Origin: Acidimicrobiia bacterium
GTDB lineage: Bacteria; Actinomycetota; Acidimicrobiia; Spongiisociales; JAENVV01
Length of the DNA stretch: 16,233 nucleotides
Direction of reading: 5' to 3'
Assembly (NCBI GenBank): GCA_020352575.1
Contig: CP070681.1
Coordinates: 17,174 to 33,406, forward strand
In this document: piece after piece, positions 7,190 through 14,050 of the stretch
How the letters are laid out: every line of letters starts with the position of its first letter
Position numbering within the stretch: the stretch's first letter is position 1
The notes under the pieces: generated by a model
Databases searched by the model: none
Seen by the model: only the letters and a program-made list of their open reading frames with translations
What the model was told of the DNA's origin: nothing
Program-made: the position numbers and the translations under genes

Positions 7190-7201
7190 TACCGTCCGGG
7201 C
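7190..7201 (+). promoter_or_regulatory. Leaderless-type -10 element for the nitroreductase gene
   Basis: TACCGT (7190-7195), then 6 nt, then the ATG at 7202. It lies in the 23-bp gap after the methyltransferase, and separates this gene from the zinc transcript. It also decides the start against a GTG at 7139 inside the methyltransferase gene. Confidence 0.55.
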
Positions 7202-7909
7202 ATGGACGCCTTCGACCTCCACGCCTACCCACCCCCGGACTCGGAGCACCGGTTCGTCCCCCACTCGCTGCCCCACCTCGACGACGAGGCAGTCGTCGCT
7301 GCGGGTCGGGACTTCGCCGCCCACATGACGAACCGCCGGAGCATCCGCATGTTCTCGGATCGCCCCGTGCCCCGCGAGGCGATCGAGGCAGCGGTGGCCG
7401 CCGCGGCGTCGGCACCGTCCGGAGCCCACATGCAGCCATGGACCTTCGTCGTCGTGGGAGACCCCGACCTCAAGGCGGACATCCGCGCCGCCGCAGAGGA
7501 AGAAGAGCGGGAGAACTACGAGGGGGGCCGCATCGGGGAGGAGTGGCGACACGCCCTTGCCCCGCTCGGGACTGACTGGAGGAAGCCATTCCTGGAACGC
7601 GCGCCGTGGATCGTGGTCTTGTTCGAACAGCGGCTCGGCACCCGGGAGGACGGCTCGACGTTCCACCACTACTACGTGAAGGAGTCCGTGGGGATCGCAG
7701 CAGGCATGTTCATCACGGCCCTCCACACGATGGGCCTGGCCACCCTTCCACACACGCCGAGCCCGATGGCGTTCCTCACGTCGGCGCTCGGCCGACCCTC
7801 GACGGAACGGCCGTTCGCGGTGTTCCCCGTCGGCTTCCCGGCCCCGGAGTGCGTGGTTCCGGACCTCGAGCGCAAGGCCCTCGACGAGGTGAGTGTCTGG
7901 CTCGAGTAG
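7202..7909 (+). CDS. FMN nitroreductase resembling iodotyrosine deiodinase
   Basis: A 235-residue flavoprotein of the nitroreductase superfamily. RRSIRMF (45-51) and APSGAHMQPW (71-80) are FMN-binding segments. The central part matches iodotyrosine deiodinase (IYD) more than ordinary nitroreductases. Glu102 and Tyr106 in EEERENY, and Lys128 in DWRKPF, coincide with human Glu157, Tyr161 and Lys182, which close over the zwitterion of the iodotyrosine. Thr185 in HTP coincides with Thr239, which contacts flavin N5. The alignment is from memory of the human protein, with one inserted residue between Tyr and Lys. IYD performs reductive dehalogenation of mono- and diiodotyrosine, and bacterial homologues are known. 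The physiological substrate here is unknown. The human N-terminal membrane anchor is absent. The gene is convergent with msrB, with 4 bp between stops. Confidence 0.85.
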   Translation: MDAFDLHAYPPPDSEHRFVPHSLPHLDDEAVVAAGRDFAAHMTNRRSIRMFSDRPVPREAIEAAVAAAASAPSGAHMQPWTFVVVGDPDLKADIRAAAEEEERENYEGGRIGEEWRHALAPLGTDWRKPFLERAPWIVVLFEQRLGTREDGSTFHHYYVKESVGIAAGMFITALHTMGLATLPHTPSPMAFLTSALGRPSTERPFAVFPVGFPAPECVVPDLERKALDEVSVWLE

Positions 7910-7913
7910 CCGC

Positions 7914-8294
7914 CTACTCCTCGCGGGGTTCGAGGCTGAGGCTCGCCGAGTTCACACAGAAGCGCATCCCGGTCGGGGGCGGCCCATCGGGAAACACGTG
8001 TCCGAGATGGCTGTCACAGTTCGCACAGGTGATCTCGGTGCGCACCATCCCGTGCGAAGTGTCCGGCTTCTCGTTGATCCGGCCCTCCTCGACACCCTCG
8101 TAGAAGGACGGCCACCCTGACCCGGACTCGAACTTCGACTTCGAGTCGAAGAGGTCGACCCCGCACACGACGCACCGGTACACACCGGGGCGCTTCTCGT
8201 TCCAGTACTCGCCACTGAACGGCGGCTCGGTACCGCACTGCTGGGTCACGTAGTACTGCTCGTCGGTCAGCTTGGCCTTGAGATCGTCAGTCAT
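7914..8294 (-). CDS. msrB: Peptide-methionine (R)-S-oxide reductase
   Basis: A 126-residue MsrB, full length for a free-standing form, that reduces the R-epimer of methionine sulfoxide in proteins. Two CxxC pairs bind structural zinc: CVVC (Cys41, Cys44) and CANC (Cys90, Cys93). The catalytic Cys113 is in RFCVNSASL, and [11 protein letters not shown] and SGSGWPSF are the other family signatures. No signal peptide is present, so it is cytoplasmic. The ATG at 8294 is chosen because the MsrB-like sequence starts there (MTDDLKAKL) and TACCCT lies 7 nt upstream on the minus strand, again giving little or no leader. An in-frame ATG at 8345 would add 17 residues without family similarity and would run through the divergent promoter region shared with the racemase gene. 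Confidence 0.95.
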   Translation of the reverse strand: MTDDLKAKLTDEQYYVTQQCGTEPPFSGEYWNEKRPGVYRCVVCGVDLFDSKSKFESGSGWPSFYEGVEEGRINEKPDTSHGMVRTEITCANCDSHLGHVFPDGPPPTGMRFCVNSASLSLEPREE

Positions 8295-8376
8295 GGTGGG
8301 AAGGGTACGGAGCACGCCAGCGTTGCGGCGCGGGATCAAGGACAACTTCCTCGAAACACCTCACAGGGGCGCGATC

Positions 8377-8388
8377 TAGCCTCGCCGC
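8377..8388 (+). promoter_or_regulatory. Leaderless-type -10 element for the racemase gene
   Basis: TAGCCT (8377-8382), then 6 nt, then the ATG at 8389. The hexamer is identical to that of the phosphatase gene at 161. No Shine-Dalgarno sequence is present. Confidence 0.6.
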
Positions 8389-9081
8389 ATGAAGACCATC
8401 GGCCTCATCGGAGGCATGAGCTGGGAATCCTCCATCGAGTACGAGCGGATCATCCACGAGGAGGTCCGGGCCCGGCTCGGAACGACGCACTCGGCCAAGA
8501 CCATCCACTGGACCTTCGACTTCCACGAGATCGAGGCACTCCAGGAAGCGGGCGACTGGGAGACTGCCACCGCCGAGATGATCCGCGCTGCGACGGCCCT
8601 CGAGACAGCCGGCGCCGAACTGCTCCTCATCTGCACGAACACGATGCACCTCATGTATGACGACGTCCGGGACGCGGTCGACATCCCGGTGCTCCACATC
8701 GCAGACGCCACGGCTGACGCGATCAAGGAAGCGGGCCTCGAATCAGTCGGGCTCCTCGGCACCGCCTACACGATGGAGCAGGCCTTCTATCGGGGACGGC
8801 TCGAGGACCCACACGGCCTCGCCGCGCTCATCCCCGGCGACGCCGAACGCGCCGACGTGCATCGGATCATCTACGACGAGCTCGTCAGGGGCGATGTCCG
8901 GGATACGTCGAGGGCGCGTTGCCTCGAGATCATCGAAGGGCTCGTGGCGACGGGGGCTGAAGGCATCATCGCCGGGTGCACCGAGGTCGAGCTGCTCGTC
9001 GCGGCCGAGGACCTCGACGTGCCCTACTTCCCGACCGCCCGCATCCACGCCCTCGCCGCCGTGGACGCCGCACTCTCCTGA
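8389..9081 (+). CDS. Aspartate/glutamate-racemase-family amino-acid racemase
   Basis: A 230-residue, cofactor-independent racemase of the aspartate/glutamate racemase superfamily, RacX/YgeA-like subgroup. It starts with MKTIGLIGGMSWES, the hallmark of this subgroup. The two catalytic cysteines of the two-base mechanism are Cys82 in LICTNTMH and Cys197 in AGCTEVELL. Members racemise aspartate, glutamate or a broad range of amino acids; the substrate cannot be fixed from motifs. D-amino acids could serve peptidoglycan modification or D-amino-acid catabolism. The start at 8389 is supported by TAGCCT-N6-ATG and by the family N-terminus. A strong hairpin starts 6 nt after the stop codon. Confidence 0.92.
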   Translation: MKTIGLIGGMSWESSIEYERIIHEEVRARLGTTHSAKTIHWTFDFHEIEALQEAGDWETATAEMIRAATALETAGAELLLICTNTMHLMYDDVRDAVDIPVLHIADATADAIKEAGLESVGLLGTAYTMEQAFYRGRLEDPHGLAALIPGDAERADVHRIIYDELVRGDVRDTSRARCLEIIEGLVATGAEGIIAGCTEVELLVAAEDLDVPYFPTARIHALAAVDAALS

Positions 9082-9086
9082 GCAAC

Positions 9087-9118
9087 GAGAAACGCCCGCC
9101 GGATGGCGGGCGTTTCTC
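9087..9118 (+). terminator. Perfect 14-bp hairpin, probable terminator of the racemase gene
   Basis: Arm GAGAAACGCCCGCC (9087-9100), loop GGAT, and a fully complementary arm (9105-9118). The stem ends in GTTTCTC rather than a clean T-tract. Because the stem is symmetrical it could act on both strands, but the leftward gene lies 75 bp further on. Confidence 0.75.
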
Positions 9119-9125
9119 AGGAGGT

Positions 9126-9180
9126 GGGGTCCCGAGGGAGGAGTGGGACCCCGTGGAGGCGCGGGTGGGAGGACACCCGC
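9126..9180. repeat. Two further perfect hairpins downstream of the terminator
   Basis: GGGGTCCC (9126-9133) pairs perfectly with GGGACCCC (9145-9152) across an 11-nt loop. GCGGGTG (9161-9167) pairs perfectly with CACCCGC (9174-9180) across a GGAGGA loop. With the hairpin at 9087 they make three consecutive stem-loops between the convergent racemase and zinc-ribbon genes. They may be the 3' end or terminator of the leftward zinc-ribbon transcript. Confidence 0.55.
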
Positions 9181-9192
9181 TCCAGGGTGGAT

Positions 9193-9387
9193 CTATTCCT
9201 CGTCGACGAAGCGACCACGCACCCGGGGGTACGTGATGGGAGCGTGCTGGTTGCAGAACTCGCGCTTGTTGTAGCGGGAGAGCCGGGTCGAGCAGTTGGA
9301 CTGCTCGCACACGCGCACGCCCTCGATCGCCTTGGACGGGCGGACGCCGCCGCGGAGGCGCTGTCCCTTCAAAGTCGTTTCAGCCAT
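9193..9387 (-). CDS. Small zinc-ribbon-like protein of unknown function
   Basis: A 64-residue basic protein. Cys27, Cys32, Cys45 and His48 form a C-x4-C-x12-C-x2-H pattern with the text CEQSNCSTRLSRYN followed by FCNQH. The phrase C-x-TRLSRYN-x-C-x2-H is a recurring zinc-ribbon in short actinobacterial proteins and in front of some actinobacterial regulators, with no function known to me. The N-terminal 25 residues are rich in Arg, Lys and Gly, which would suit nucleic-acid or ribosome contact (inference). The ATG at 9387 is preceded by GAGGAA about 6 nt upstream, one of the few good Shine-Dalgarno sites in the window. A near-consensus promoter lies about 135-165 bp upstream, so the transcript has a long leader. 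Confidence 0.8.
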   Translation of the reverse strand: MAETTLKGQRLRGGVRPSKAIEGVRVCEQSNCSTRLSRYNKREFCNQHAPITYPRVRGRFVDEE

Positions 9388-9515
9388 GATGATTCCTCGT
9401 TTCGCCGCAATGGGGTCGGTGGATTTCGGGGTCCGACCTCTCGACCGCGGTGCGTACTCGTATCTGCATACGGAACAACGCGGGAGACCGGATCGGTATT
9501 CCCCCTATTCGTGTG
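9388..9515 (-). other. Predicted long 5' leader of the zinc-ribbon gene
   Basis: A non-coding stretch between the proposed start point and the ATG. It includes a small GTAT/ATAC dyad and a Shine-Dalgarno sequence at its end. I recognise no known riboswitch or ribosomal leader motif in it, and see no convincing short open frame. Confidence 0.35.
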
Positions 9516-9521
9516 GGAGAT

Positions 9522-9551
9522 ATTTTGCCGACCGAACCTCTGACGTGTCAA
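9522..9551 (-). promoter_or_regulatory. Strong housekeeping-type promoter of the zinc-ribbon gene
   Basis: On the minus strand TTGACA (9551-9546) is a perfect -35 hexamer. It is followed after 18 nt by CAAAAT (9527-9522), a four-of-six match to TATAAT. The start point would be near 9515, giving a 5' leader of roughly 128 nt to the ATG at 9387. A 4-2-4 dyad, TGAC-GT-GTCA (9541-9550, plus strand), overlaps the -35 and could be an operator. Confidence 0.55.
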
Positions 9552-9573
9552 GTCTGTTCTCCGCGAATCGTGG

Positions 9574-10110
9574 TCAGGCTTGCGACTCCCGGTGGTCGGC
9601 GGCTCCGATCGCCCGTTCGTACATACGGACGCGAACGGTCCCACCCTTCGTTTCCTGCTCCCCGACGGCGGTGAAGCCATGGCGGAGGTGGAATCGGTGG
9701 GAGCCGTCATTGGGCGGACGGGTGTTCACCTCCGCGAGCACGACGGGATACCCCTGGCGGGCGGCGTGTCCGATGAGCGTCGAGTAGAGCTCGGACCCGA
9801 TCCCCTGACCGTGGGCCCGAGGGTGGACGGCGATCCGATCCACGTAGAGGAAGTGGTCGTATCGCTCCGAGAACCATCGGTAGTTGTCACTGGGGTACTC
9901 GAGCCCGGGACCGTCGATCGCAAGGACGAATCCCGCCAGACCGACGGCGTCCCGGGCAACGACTGCGTGGCCCGGCCAGTCGAGGAGTTGGCGCAACTCG
10001 TCCATCGGGATGGCGTTCACGGCCGGCGCCTGCAGGTTGTTGAGCTCCAGGAGCGCAGCCGTGTCACCCCGACGTGGAGGACCGAGCGAGGCGGACGGTG
10101 GTCGAGGCAT
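9574..10110 (-). CDS. GNAT-family N-acetyltransferase
   Basis: A 178-residue acyl-CoA-dependent N-acetyltransferase. The acetyl-CoA pyrophosphate loop is RAHGQGIG (98-105), preceded by the beta-4 strand LYVDRIAVHP, and FHLRHGFTAVGEQ (140-152) is the usual C-terminal 'Y/H-x-x-x-GF' motif. The FLYVDRIAV plus VNTRPPNDGSHRFH pattern resembles the group of predicted acetyltransferases often filed under COG3818, whose substrates are not known. The ATG at 10110 is preferred because TACGCT lies 8 nt upstream on the minus strand and the fold begins soon after. The frame can be extended to 10242, but this would cross the csoR promoter and operator. The gene is divergent from csoR, with 75 bp between start codons. 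Confidence 0.9.
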   Translation of the reverse strand: MPRPPSASLGPPRRGDTAALLELNNLQAPAVNAIPMDELRQLLDWPGHAVVARDAVGLAGFVLAIDGPGLEYPSDNYRWFSERYDHFLYVDRIAVHPRAHGQGIGSELYSTLIGHAARQGYPVVLAEVNTRPPNDGSHRFHLRHGFTAVGEQETKGGTVRVRMYERAIGAADHRESQA

Positions 10111-10118
10111 GGGTCGGC

Positions 10119-10124
10119 AGCGTA
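10119..10124 (-). promoter_or_regulatory. Probable -10 element of the acetyltransferase gene
   Basis: TACGCT on the minus strand, 8 nt before the ATG at 10110. Its -35 would fall near 10142-10147 and so touch the edge of the CsoR operator at 10145. Confidence 0.4.
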
Positions 10125-10144
10125 TCGTCGACCATCTCCTATCT

Positions 10145-10169
10145 ACCCCTCCCCCGGTGGGGGTGGGGT
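10145..10169. promoter_or_regulatory. Probable CsoR operator
   Basis: Arm ACCCCTCCCCC (10145-10155), spacer GGT, arm GGGGGTGGGGT (10159-10169). The arms pair at 10 of 11 positions. CsoR-family repressors bind pseudo-palindromes of C-tract and G-tract with this design. The element ends 5 nt before the csoR -10 and covers the -35 region, so Cu(I)-free CsoR would block initiation. Confidence 0.85.
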
Positions 10170-10173
10170 GTGG

Positions 10174-10185
10174 TATGCTTGCCCC
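10174..10185 (+). promoter_or_regulatory. Leaderless-type -10 element of the csoR operon
   Basis: TATGCT (10174-10179), then 6 nt, then the ATG at 10186. This is the best match to TATAAT among the six equally spaced elements in the window. Confidence 0.65.
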
Positions 10186-10479
10186 ATGAAGCCCGAGCAC
10201 AAGACCGCCGCCCTCAACCGACTCAAGACGGTTCGGGGCCACCTGGACTCGATCATCACCATGGTCGACGATGAGCGGTACTGCCCGGACATCATGAAAC
10301 AGCTCTCCGCAGTGCAGGGTTCGATGGAGCGGGTGAACCGCATCCTCCTACAGAACCACCTCGAGACCTGTTTCACCCACGCCGTCAACGAGAACCGCAC
10401 CCAAGAGGTCGTCGACGAGTTGATGGAGTTCACCAAGTACACGAAGGCCATCACCGGGCCGAACGAGGAGCAACGATGA
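10186..10479 (+). CDS. csoR: Copper-sensing transcriptional repressor
   Basis: A 97-residue all-helical repressor of the CsoR/RcnR family. The DNA-binding segment [12 protein letters not shown] (12-23) is typical. The Cu(I) ligands are Cys33, His58 and Cys62, with the same C-x24-H-x3-C spacing as Mycobacterium tuberculosis CsoR (Cys36, His61, Cys65). This separates it from nickel (RcnR), formaldehyde (FrmR) and persulfide (CstR) sensors. The start at 10186 is fixed by the TATGCT-N6-ATG arrangement and by family length; a longer frame to 9580 only shadows the acetyltransferase on the other strand. The stop overlaps the copZ start (ATGA). Copper binding should release the operator at 10145-10169 and induce the operon, including csoR itself. 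Confidence 0.95.
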   Translation: MKPEHKTAALNRLKTVRGHLDSIITMVDDERYCPDIMKQLSAVQGSMERVNRILLQNHLETCFTHAVNENRTQEVVDELMEFTKYTKAITGPNEEQR

Positions 10480-10676
10480 CCACCCTTTCCGTCCCGGACA
10501 TCTCCTGCGGCCACTGCAAGTCCTCGATCGAGGGCGCAGTAGGCAAGCTCGACGGCGTGTCCACCGTCGAGGTCTCGATCGACGGCAGGTCCGTCGACGT
10601 CGAGTTCGGCTCCCCCACCGACCTCGAGGCGATCATCGCCGCCATCGAGGACCAGGGCTACGAAGTAGCTCGCTGA
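10476..10676 (+). CDS. copZ: CopZ-type copper chaperone (HMA domain)
   Basis: A 66-residue ferredoxin-like heavy-metal-associated domain. The metal site is ISCGHCKSS (Cys11, Cys14), where most family members have MxCxxC; the Met is replaced by Ile. It is predicted to carry Cu(I) in the cytoplasm to CopA. The ATG overlaps the csoR stop by 4 nt (ATGA), so translation is coupled. The copA ATG follows the stop after 11 nt. [17 protein letters not shown] tail (46-64) is typical of the family. Confidence 0.93.
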   Translation: MTTLSVPDISCGHCKSSIEGAVGKLDGVSTVEVSIDGRSVDVEFGSPTDLEAIIAAIEDQGYEVAR

Positions 10677-10687
10677 CCCCGCCCGAC

Positions 10688-12823
10688 ATGGCCACGACTG
10701 AAACGACGTTCGACGTCGAGGGAATGACCTGCGCGGCGTGCGCAACCCGAATCGAGCGCGTCCTCTCGAAGCAGGAGGGCGTGGAGCAGGTGGCGGTCAA
10801 CTTCGCCACCCGGGAGGCGAAGGTGATCGGGGTTGCCGCTGCCGACTCCCTTGCGTCAGCAGTGGATCGGATCGGATACGGGATCCACGAGATCCTCCCC
10901 ACCGACGAACGGCCCGACATCGTCGCCCGCTACGAGGAGGAGCAGGCCGAGCAGTGGCGTCGGTTCGTCGGCGCCGCCGTCCTGGCCGTGCCGCTCATCG
11001 TGCTCGCCATGTTCCTCCCGGCGGCGACGTGGAACACCTGGGCGCAGTTCGCCCTCGCCACGCCGGTCGTCTTCTGGTTCGGGCGCCAGTTCCACCTTTC
11101 GGCCGCCAAGCAGATCCGCTCGTTCGGGGCGAACATGGACACCCTCGTCTCACTCGGCACCCTCGCCGCGTGGACGTGGTCGGTCTGGGCTGGCCTCACC
11201 GGGAGCGCCGTCTTCTTCGAGACGGCTGGCGCGATCATTTCCTTCATCCTCCTCGGGAAGTTCTTCGAGGCGAGGGCCAAGGGTCGCGCCTCCGCCGCCG
11301 TCACGAAGCTCCTGGAACTCGGCGCCACCGAGGCGCGAGTCCTGCAGGGCGAGGAAGAGATCACCATCCCGGCAGACCGACTGCGCGTGGGCGACCGGAT
11401 GGTCGTCCGTCCCGGAGAGAAGATCCCGACCGACGGCAGGGTCGTCGAGGGCTTCTCCTCCGTGGACGAGTCGATGCTCACCGGCGAGTCGATGCCGGTT
11501 GAGAAGGTCGTCGGCGACGACGTATTCGGTGCCACCGTGAACCAGCAGGGCCGGATGGTCGTCGAGGCCACCGCCACCGGTAAGGAGACCGCCCTCTACC
11601 GCATCGCCCGACTCGTCGAGGATGCCCAGGCCTCCAAGGCACCGGTGCAGCGTCTGGCAGATCGGGTGTCGTCCGTGTTCGTCCCGGTCGTCGTCGGCGT
11701 CGCCGTGACCACGTTCATTGCCTGGGTCGCCATCTCAGGTGATGTCGGGCAGGCGATGAGCGCCGCCGTGGCCGTGCTCATCATCGCCTGTCCGTGCGCA
11801 CTCGGCCTGGCCACCCCCACGGCGATCATGGTGGGCTCCGGGAAGGGCGCGGAGTCGGGCATCGTCTTCAAGGGTGCCGAGGCCTTCGAGCGCTCGAGCA
11901 CCATCGACACGGTCCTCTTCGACAAGACCGGCACCCTCACCCGTGGGCACATGACCCTCACCCGGGTGTTCGGTGACCCAATCGTCCTCCAGCGGGCCGC
12001 AGCGGTGGAGCATGCGTCGGGCCACCCGATCGCCGTGGCAATCGTGCTCGGCGCCGAGGAGCGCGACCTCCCCATCCCGCCCGTGTCCGACTTCATGGAC
12101 ATGCCCGGTCGGGGCGTGGTGGGCACCGTCGACGGCGTCGAGGTCGTGGTCGGTCGGCCACTCCTCCTCGAGGAGCTCGGCCTCGAGGTCGAGCAGTACC
12201 ACCAGGACGAGCTCACCACCTACGAGACGTTCGGCGCCACCGCCGTGATGGTTGGCTGGGAGGGCACGTCACGCGGCGTGCTCGGCGTCGCCGATTCGCT
12301 CCGGTCGACGGCGAAAGACGCCGTCGCCGGGCTCCGCGCGCTCGGCCTCGACGTGGCGATGGTGACCGGCGACAACCCCGCCACCTCCCGCACCATCGCC
12401 AAGGAGGTCGGCATCGATCGGGTGCGCGCCGGCGTGCTCCCCGGTGGAAAGGACAAGGAGGTCATCCGCCTCCAGGACGAAGGCCGCACGGTCGCATTCG
12501 TCGGGGACGGCATCAATGACGCCCCCGCCCTCACCCGGGCCGACATGGGCATGGCCGTTGGTACCGGCACCGACATCGCCATCGAGTCGGGCGACGTGAT
12601 CCTCATGAGTGGCGATCCGACCCTGGCCCTCACGGCAGTGCGCCTCGGGAAGGCGACCTTCCGGGTGATCCGCGAAAACCTCTTCTGGGCCTTCTTCTAC
12701 AACACCGCAATGATCCCGCTCGCAGCCCTCGGCTACCTCAACCCGATGTTCGCCTCGGCGGCCATGGCGCTGAGTTCGGTGAGCGTGGTGGGCAACTCCC
12801 TCCGCCTCCGACGCTTTCGCTGA
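10688..12823 (+). CDS. copA: Copper-exporting P1B-type ATPase
   Basis: A 711-residue heavy-metal ATPase with one N-terminal HMA domain (GMTCAAC, Cys15 and Cys18) and the eight-helix P1B core. Landmarks are TGE (265-267, actuator), CPC (368-370, membrane metal site), DKTGTLT starting at the phosphorylated Asp412, SGHP with His446-Pro447 (nucleotide domain) and GDGIND (606-611). YNTAMIP and MALSSVSVV in the last two helices, together with CPC, define the Cu(I)-specific P1B-1 subgroup. It exports Cu(I) from the cytoplasm using ATP. It is the third gene of the csoR-copZ-copA operon and has no visible Shine-Dalgarno sequence. The next gene begins 36 bp downstream. Confidence 0.96.
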   Translation: MATTETTFDVEGMTCAACATRIERVLSKQEGVEQVAVNFATREAKVIGVAAADSLASAVDRIGYGIHEILPTDERPDIVARYEEEQAEQWRRFVGAAVLAVPLIVLAMFLPAATWNTWAQFALATPVVFWFGRQFHLSAAKQIRSFGANMDTLVSLGTLAAWTWSVWAGLTGSAVFFETAGAIISFILLGKFFEARAKGRASAAVTKLLELGATEARVLQGEEEITIPADRLRVGDRMVVRPGEKIPTDGRVVEGFSSVDESMLTGESMPVEKVVGDDVFGATVNQQGRMVVEATATGKETALYRIARLVEDAQASKAPVQRLADRVSSVFVPVVVGVAVTTFIAWVAISGDVGQAMSAAVAVLIIACPCALGLATPTAIMVGSGKGAESGIVFKGAEAFERSSTIDTVLFDKTGTLTRGHMTLTRVFGDPIVLQRAAAVEHASGHPIAVAIVLGAEERDLPIPPVSDFMDMPGRGVVGTVDGVEVVVGRPLLLEELGLEVEQYHQDELTTYETFGATAVMVGWEGTSRGVLGVADSLRSTAKDAVAGLRALGLDVAMVTGDNPATSRTIAKEVGIDRVRAGVLPGGKDKEVIRLQDEGRTVAFVGDGINDAPALTRADMGMAVGTGTDIAIESGDVILMSGDPTLALTAVRLGKATFRVIRENLFWAFFYNTAMIPLAALGYLNPMFASAAMALSSVSVVGNSLRLRRFR

Positions 12824-12845
12824 GGGAACACGGGGAAGCGCACCA

Positions 12846-12857
12846 CGGTTCGAACCG
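12846..12857. repeat. 12-bp perfect palindrome before the MFS gene
   Basis: CGGTTCGAACCG is self-complementary and ends 2 nt before the MFS start codon. It might be an operator or a small hairpin affecting translation. No TANNNT -10 element is visible in this gap, so the MFS gene may be read from the copper operon. Confidence 0.4.
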
Positions 12858-12859
12858 AC

Positions 12860-14041
12860 ATGGCACCGATGCAAGCCCTGGCGAGGATCGCCGTTGCGCA
12901 ACTCCTCGTACTCGGTCTGTGGTTCTCGGCGTCCGCTGTCGCGCCCCAGCTCCAGCAGGCGTGGCAACTCACCGACTCGGGCGTCGCGTGGCTGACGATG
13001 GCCGTCCAGATCGGCTTCGTCGTGGGCGCCCTCGGCTCGGCCGTCCTTGCCCTCGCCGACACCCGATCGGCCCGGGTGCTCTTCTTCTGGTCCGCGCTGG
13101 TCGGGGCGGGGGCAAATCTCGGATTGCTGGTGGCGGGCTCGGCCGGGCCCGCGATCGGGCTCCGCTTCCTCACCGGCGTTGCGCTCGCCGGGGTGTATCC
13201 GTCCGGCATGAAGGTCATGGCGGGCTGGTTCGCGAGGGGACGGGGCATGGCCCTCGGCGTGCTCGTCGGGGCACTCACCCTCGGCAGCGCATCCCCCCAC
13301 CTCCTCCGGGGACTCGGGCTCGAATGGGAAGCGGTCGTCATCACCTCGTCGGCCCTCGCCGTCGTCGGCGCGCTGCTCATGCGCACTACGTCGGAGGGGC
13401 CCCACCAGGCCGCGCCGAGGCCATTCGACTGGCACCTGGTGGGTTCGGTCGTGCGCATCGCCGGGTGGCGGCGCTCGACGGGCGGCTACCTCGGGCACAT
13501 GTGGGAGCTCTACGCCATGTGGACGTGGATCGCAGCCTGGGTGGCCGCATCGGCCGAGGCATCCTCTGCGACGTATCCCAACGCCTCCACCCTCGCCTTC
13601 GCCACCATCGCCGTGGGGGGCATCGGGGCGTGGTTGGCGGGCATCGCGGCTGATCGGTGGGGCAGGCCGGTGATCGCGGGGGGCGCCATGGCGATCTCTG
13701 GCTCGGTCGCGCTCGCGAGCCCACTCCTCTTCGGCGCACACCCCATCCTGGTTGCGAGCATCCTCCTCATCTGGGGCTTCACCGTCGTCGCCGACTCCGC
13801 CCAGTTCTCCGCCCTCGCGACCGAAACGACCCCCTCCGACCTCATCGGCACCGCACTCACGCTGCAAACCGCGCTCGGCTTCCTCCTCACCCTCGCGTCG
13901 ATCCGCCTCGTCCCCCTCATCGCGGATGCCGTGTCGTGGCAGTGGGCGTTCCCCGTCCTCACCATCGGACCTGCGCTCGGGGTGTGGGCCATGGCCGCCC
14001 AGGCGCGGAGCACACGACGGGGAGCCCAACCCGCCCGGTAG
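12860..14041 (+). CDS. Major facilitator superfamily transporter
   Basis: A 393-residue polytopic membrane protein with about 11-12 hydrophobic segments in two halves. The motif-A-like loop LADTRSARVLFF (after TM2) and the matching AADRWGRPVIAGGAM in the second half identify MFS. GVYPSGMKVMAGWFARGRGMALGVLVGALTLGS (residues about 113-146, described by its ends) resembles the TM4-TM5 region of nitrate/cyanate-type permeases. WELYAMWTW in the central part is another notable cluster. The substrate is unknown. It follows copA by 36 bp on the same strand, which could mean co-regulation with copper, but no metal-ligand pattern is seen. ATG 12860 is used; ATG 12869 is an alternative three codons later. 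The stop codon TAG is part of the next gene's -10 element. Confidence 0.88.
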   Translation: MAPMQALARIAVAQLLVLGLWFSASAVAPQLQQAWQLTDSGVAWLTMAVQIGFVVGALGSAVLALADTRSARVLFFWSALVGAGANLGLLVAGSAGPAIGLRFLTGVALAGVYPSGMKVMAGWFARGRGMALGVLVGALTLGSASPHLLRGLGLEWEAVVITSSALAVVGALLMRTTSEGPHQAAPRPFDWHLVGSVVRIAGWRRSTGGYLGHMWELYAMWTWIAAWVAASAEASSATYPNASTLAFATIAVGGIGAWLAGIAADRWGRPVIAGGAMAISGSVALASPLLFGAHPILVASILLIWGFTVVADSAQFSALATETTPSDLIGTALTLQTALGFLLTLASIRLVPLIADAVSWQWAFPVLTIGPALGVWAMAAQARSTRRGAQPAR

Positions 14042-14050
14042 CGTCGCGGG
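14039..14050 (+). promoter_or_regulatory. Leaderless-type -10 element overlapping the MFS stop codon
   Basis: TAGCGT (14039-14044), then 6 nt, then a GTG start at 14051. The first three bases are the stop codon of the MFS gene. The exact repeat of the 6-nt spacing supports GTG 14051 as a true start. Confidence 0.5.

Noticed and set aside
6318..7439. Minus-strand open frame of 373 codons
   Set aside because: It overlaps znuC, the methyltransferase and the nitroreductase, all with clear motifs. The translation is low-complexity.
9580..10185. N-terminal extension of csoR to 9580
   Set aside because: It is a shadow of the acetyltransferase gene and includes the operator. CsoR proteins are about 90-120 residues, matching a start at 10186.
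12269..14029. Minus-strand open frame of 586 codons opposite copA and the MFS gene
   Set aside because: It spans two well-supported genes and is extremely rich in Gly, Arg, Glu and His. It has no recognisable motif.
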